Below, piece after piece: positions 33,050 through 33,083 of a DNA stretch of 33,083 nt (within the stretch, counting starts at the first letter, position 1; each line of letters opens with the position of its first letter). The translations under genes were made by a program, and so were the position numbers. This DNA comes from CALKZN01 sp050633585. GTDB lineage: Bacteria > Pseudomonadota > Gammaproteobacteria > Arenicellales > Arenicellaceae. The DNA is taken from the NCBI GenBank assembly GCA_050633585.1, contig JBOEGT010000082.1, positions 1 to 33,083 of the forward strand, written 5' to 3'. The notes under the pieces are model-generated. The model saw only the letters and a list, made by a program, of their open reading frames with translations, searched no databases and was not told the DNA's origin.

Positions 33050-33083
33050 ATGAAATTACGGAATATTGCGATTATCGCACACG
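33050..33083 (+). CDS. typA: TypA/BipA ribosome-associated GTPase (5' end only)
   Basis: Only the first eleven codons are in the window (MKLRNIAIIAH). This is the conserved N-terminus leading into the P-loop of TypA/BipA; the GKTT motif would follow beyond the window edge. LepA and EF-G starts differ from it. TypA is a translational GTPase important at low temperature and under stress. The gene is divergent from the mrp operon. Confidence 0.8.
   Translation, partial: MKLRNIAIIAH

Overview
The window looks like chromosomal DNA of an AT-rich gammaproteobacterium. It has FabV, RsmJ, the divergent pepA/lptFG arrangement, a YfcG-type glutathione transferase, the ornithine-lipid pair OlsB/OlsA, and the start of typA. 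I see no phage, insertion sequence, plasmid backbone, CRISPR array, rRNA or tRNA. I cannot name the genus from the sequence alone.

Layout. 1-4633: fabV, rsmJ and rsmE, then a tightly spaced pair of unknown role (a DinB-fold protein and an NRDE/TANGO2 protein). 4775-6850: olsB, olsA and a small membrane protein whose start overlaps the olsA stop; together these look like an ornithine-lipid operon. 6876-10522: accessory single genes, namely a D-2-hydroxyacid dehydrogenase, a cysteine-rich secreted Sel1 protein, a DUF4375 acidic protein, a tspO gene interrupted by one amber codon, and a GST. 10610-15547: a hexapeptide acyltransferase, a 1179-residue secreted gingipain-family (C25) protease and a tiny SEC-C protein. 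15653-23692: housekeeping genes, with rsgA, valS and pepA on the minus strand and lptF and lptG divergent on the plus strand. The holC gene often found between pepA and valS is absent. 23715-24502: an RDD membrane protein, then an AT-rich gap with four exact consensus DnaA boxes. 24503-32575: a ten-gene minus-strand Mrp-type cation/proton antiporter operon with three D-type antiporter subunits, a detached MrpA C-terminal module and an extra two-helix membrane protein. 33050-end: the first codons of typA behind a promoter with a GC-rich discriminator.

How the genes fit together. LptF/LptG and OlsB/OlsA act on the envelope. The Mrp complex probably couples Na+ or pH homeostasis to the proton gradient. 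RsmJ, RsmE, RsgA, ValS and TypA serve ribosomes and translation.

The signals that known genes do not explain best are the DnaA-box cluster (24268-24477), the Mrp locus with its unnamed small protein (26231-26599), the membrane protein coupled to olsA (6440-6850), the multidomain C25 protease, and the terminator-like hairpin that covers the rsmJ start. I did not find a clearly new multi-gene system; the Mrp variant and the DnaA-box element are the best candidates.
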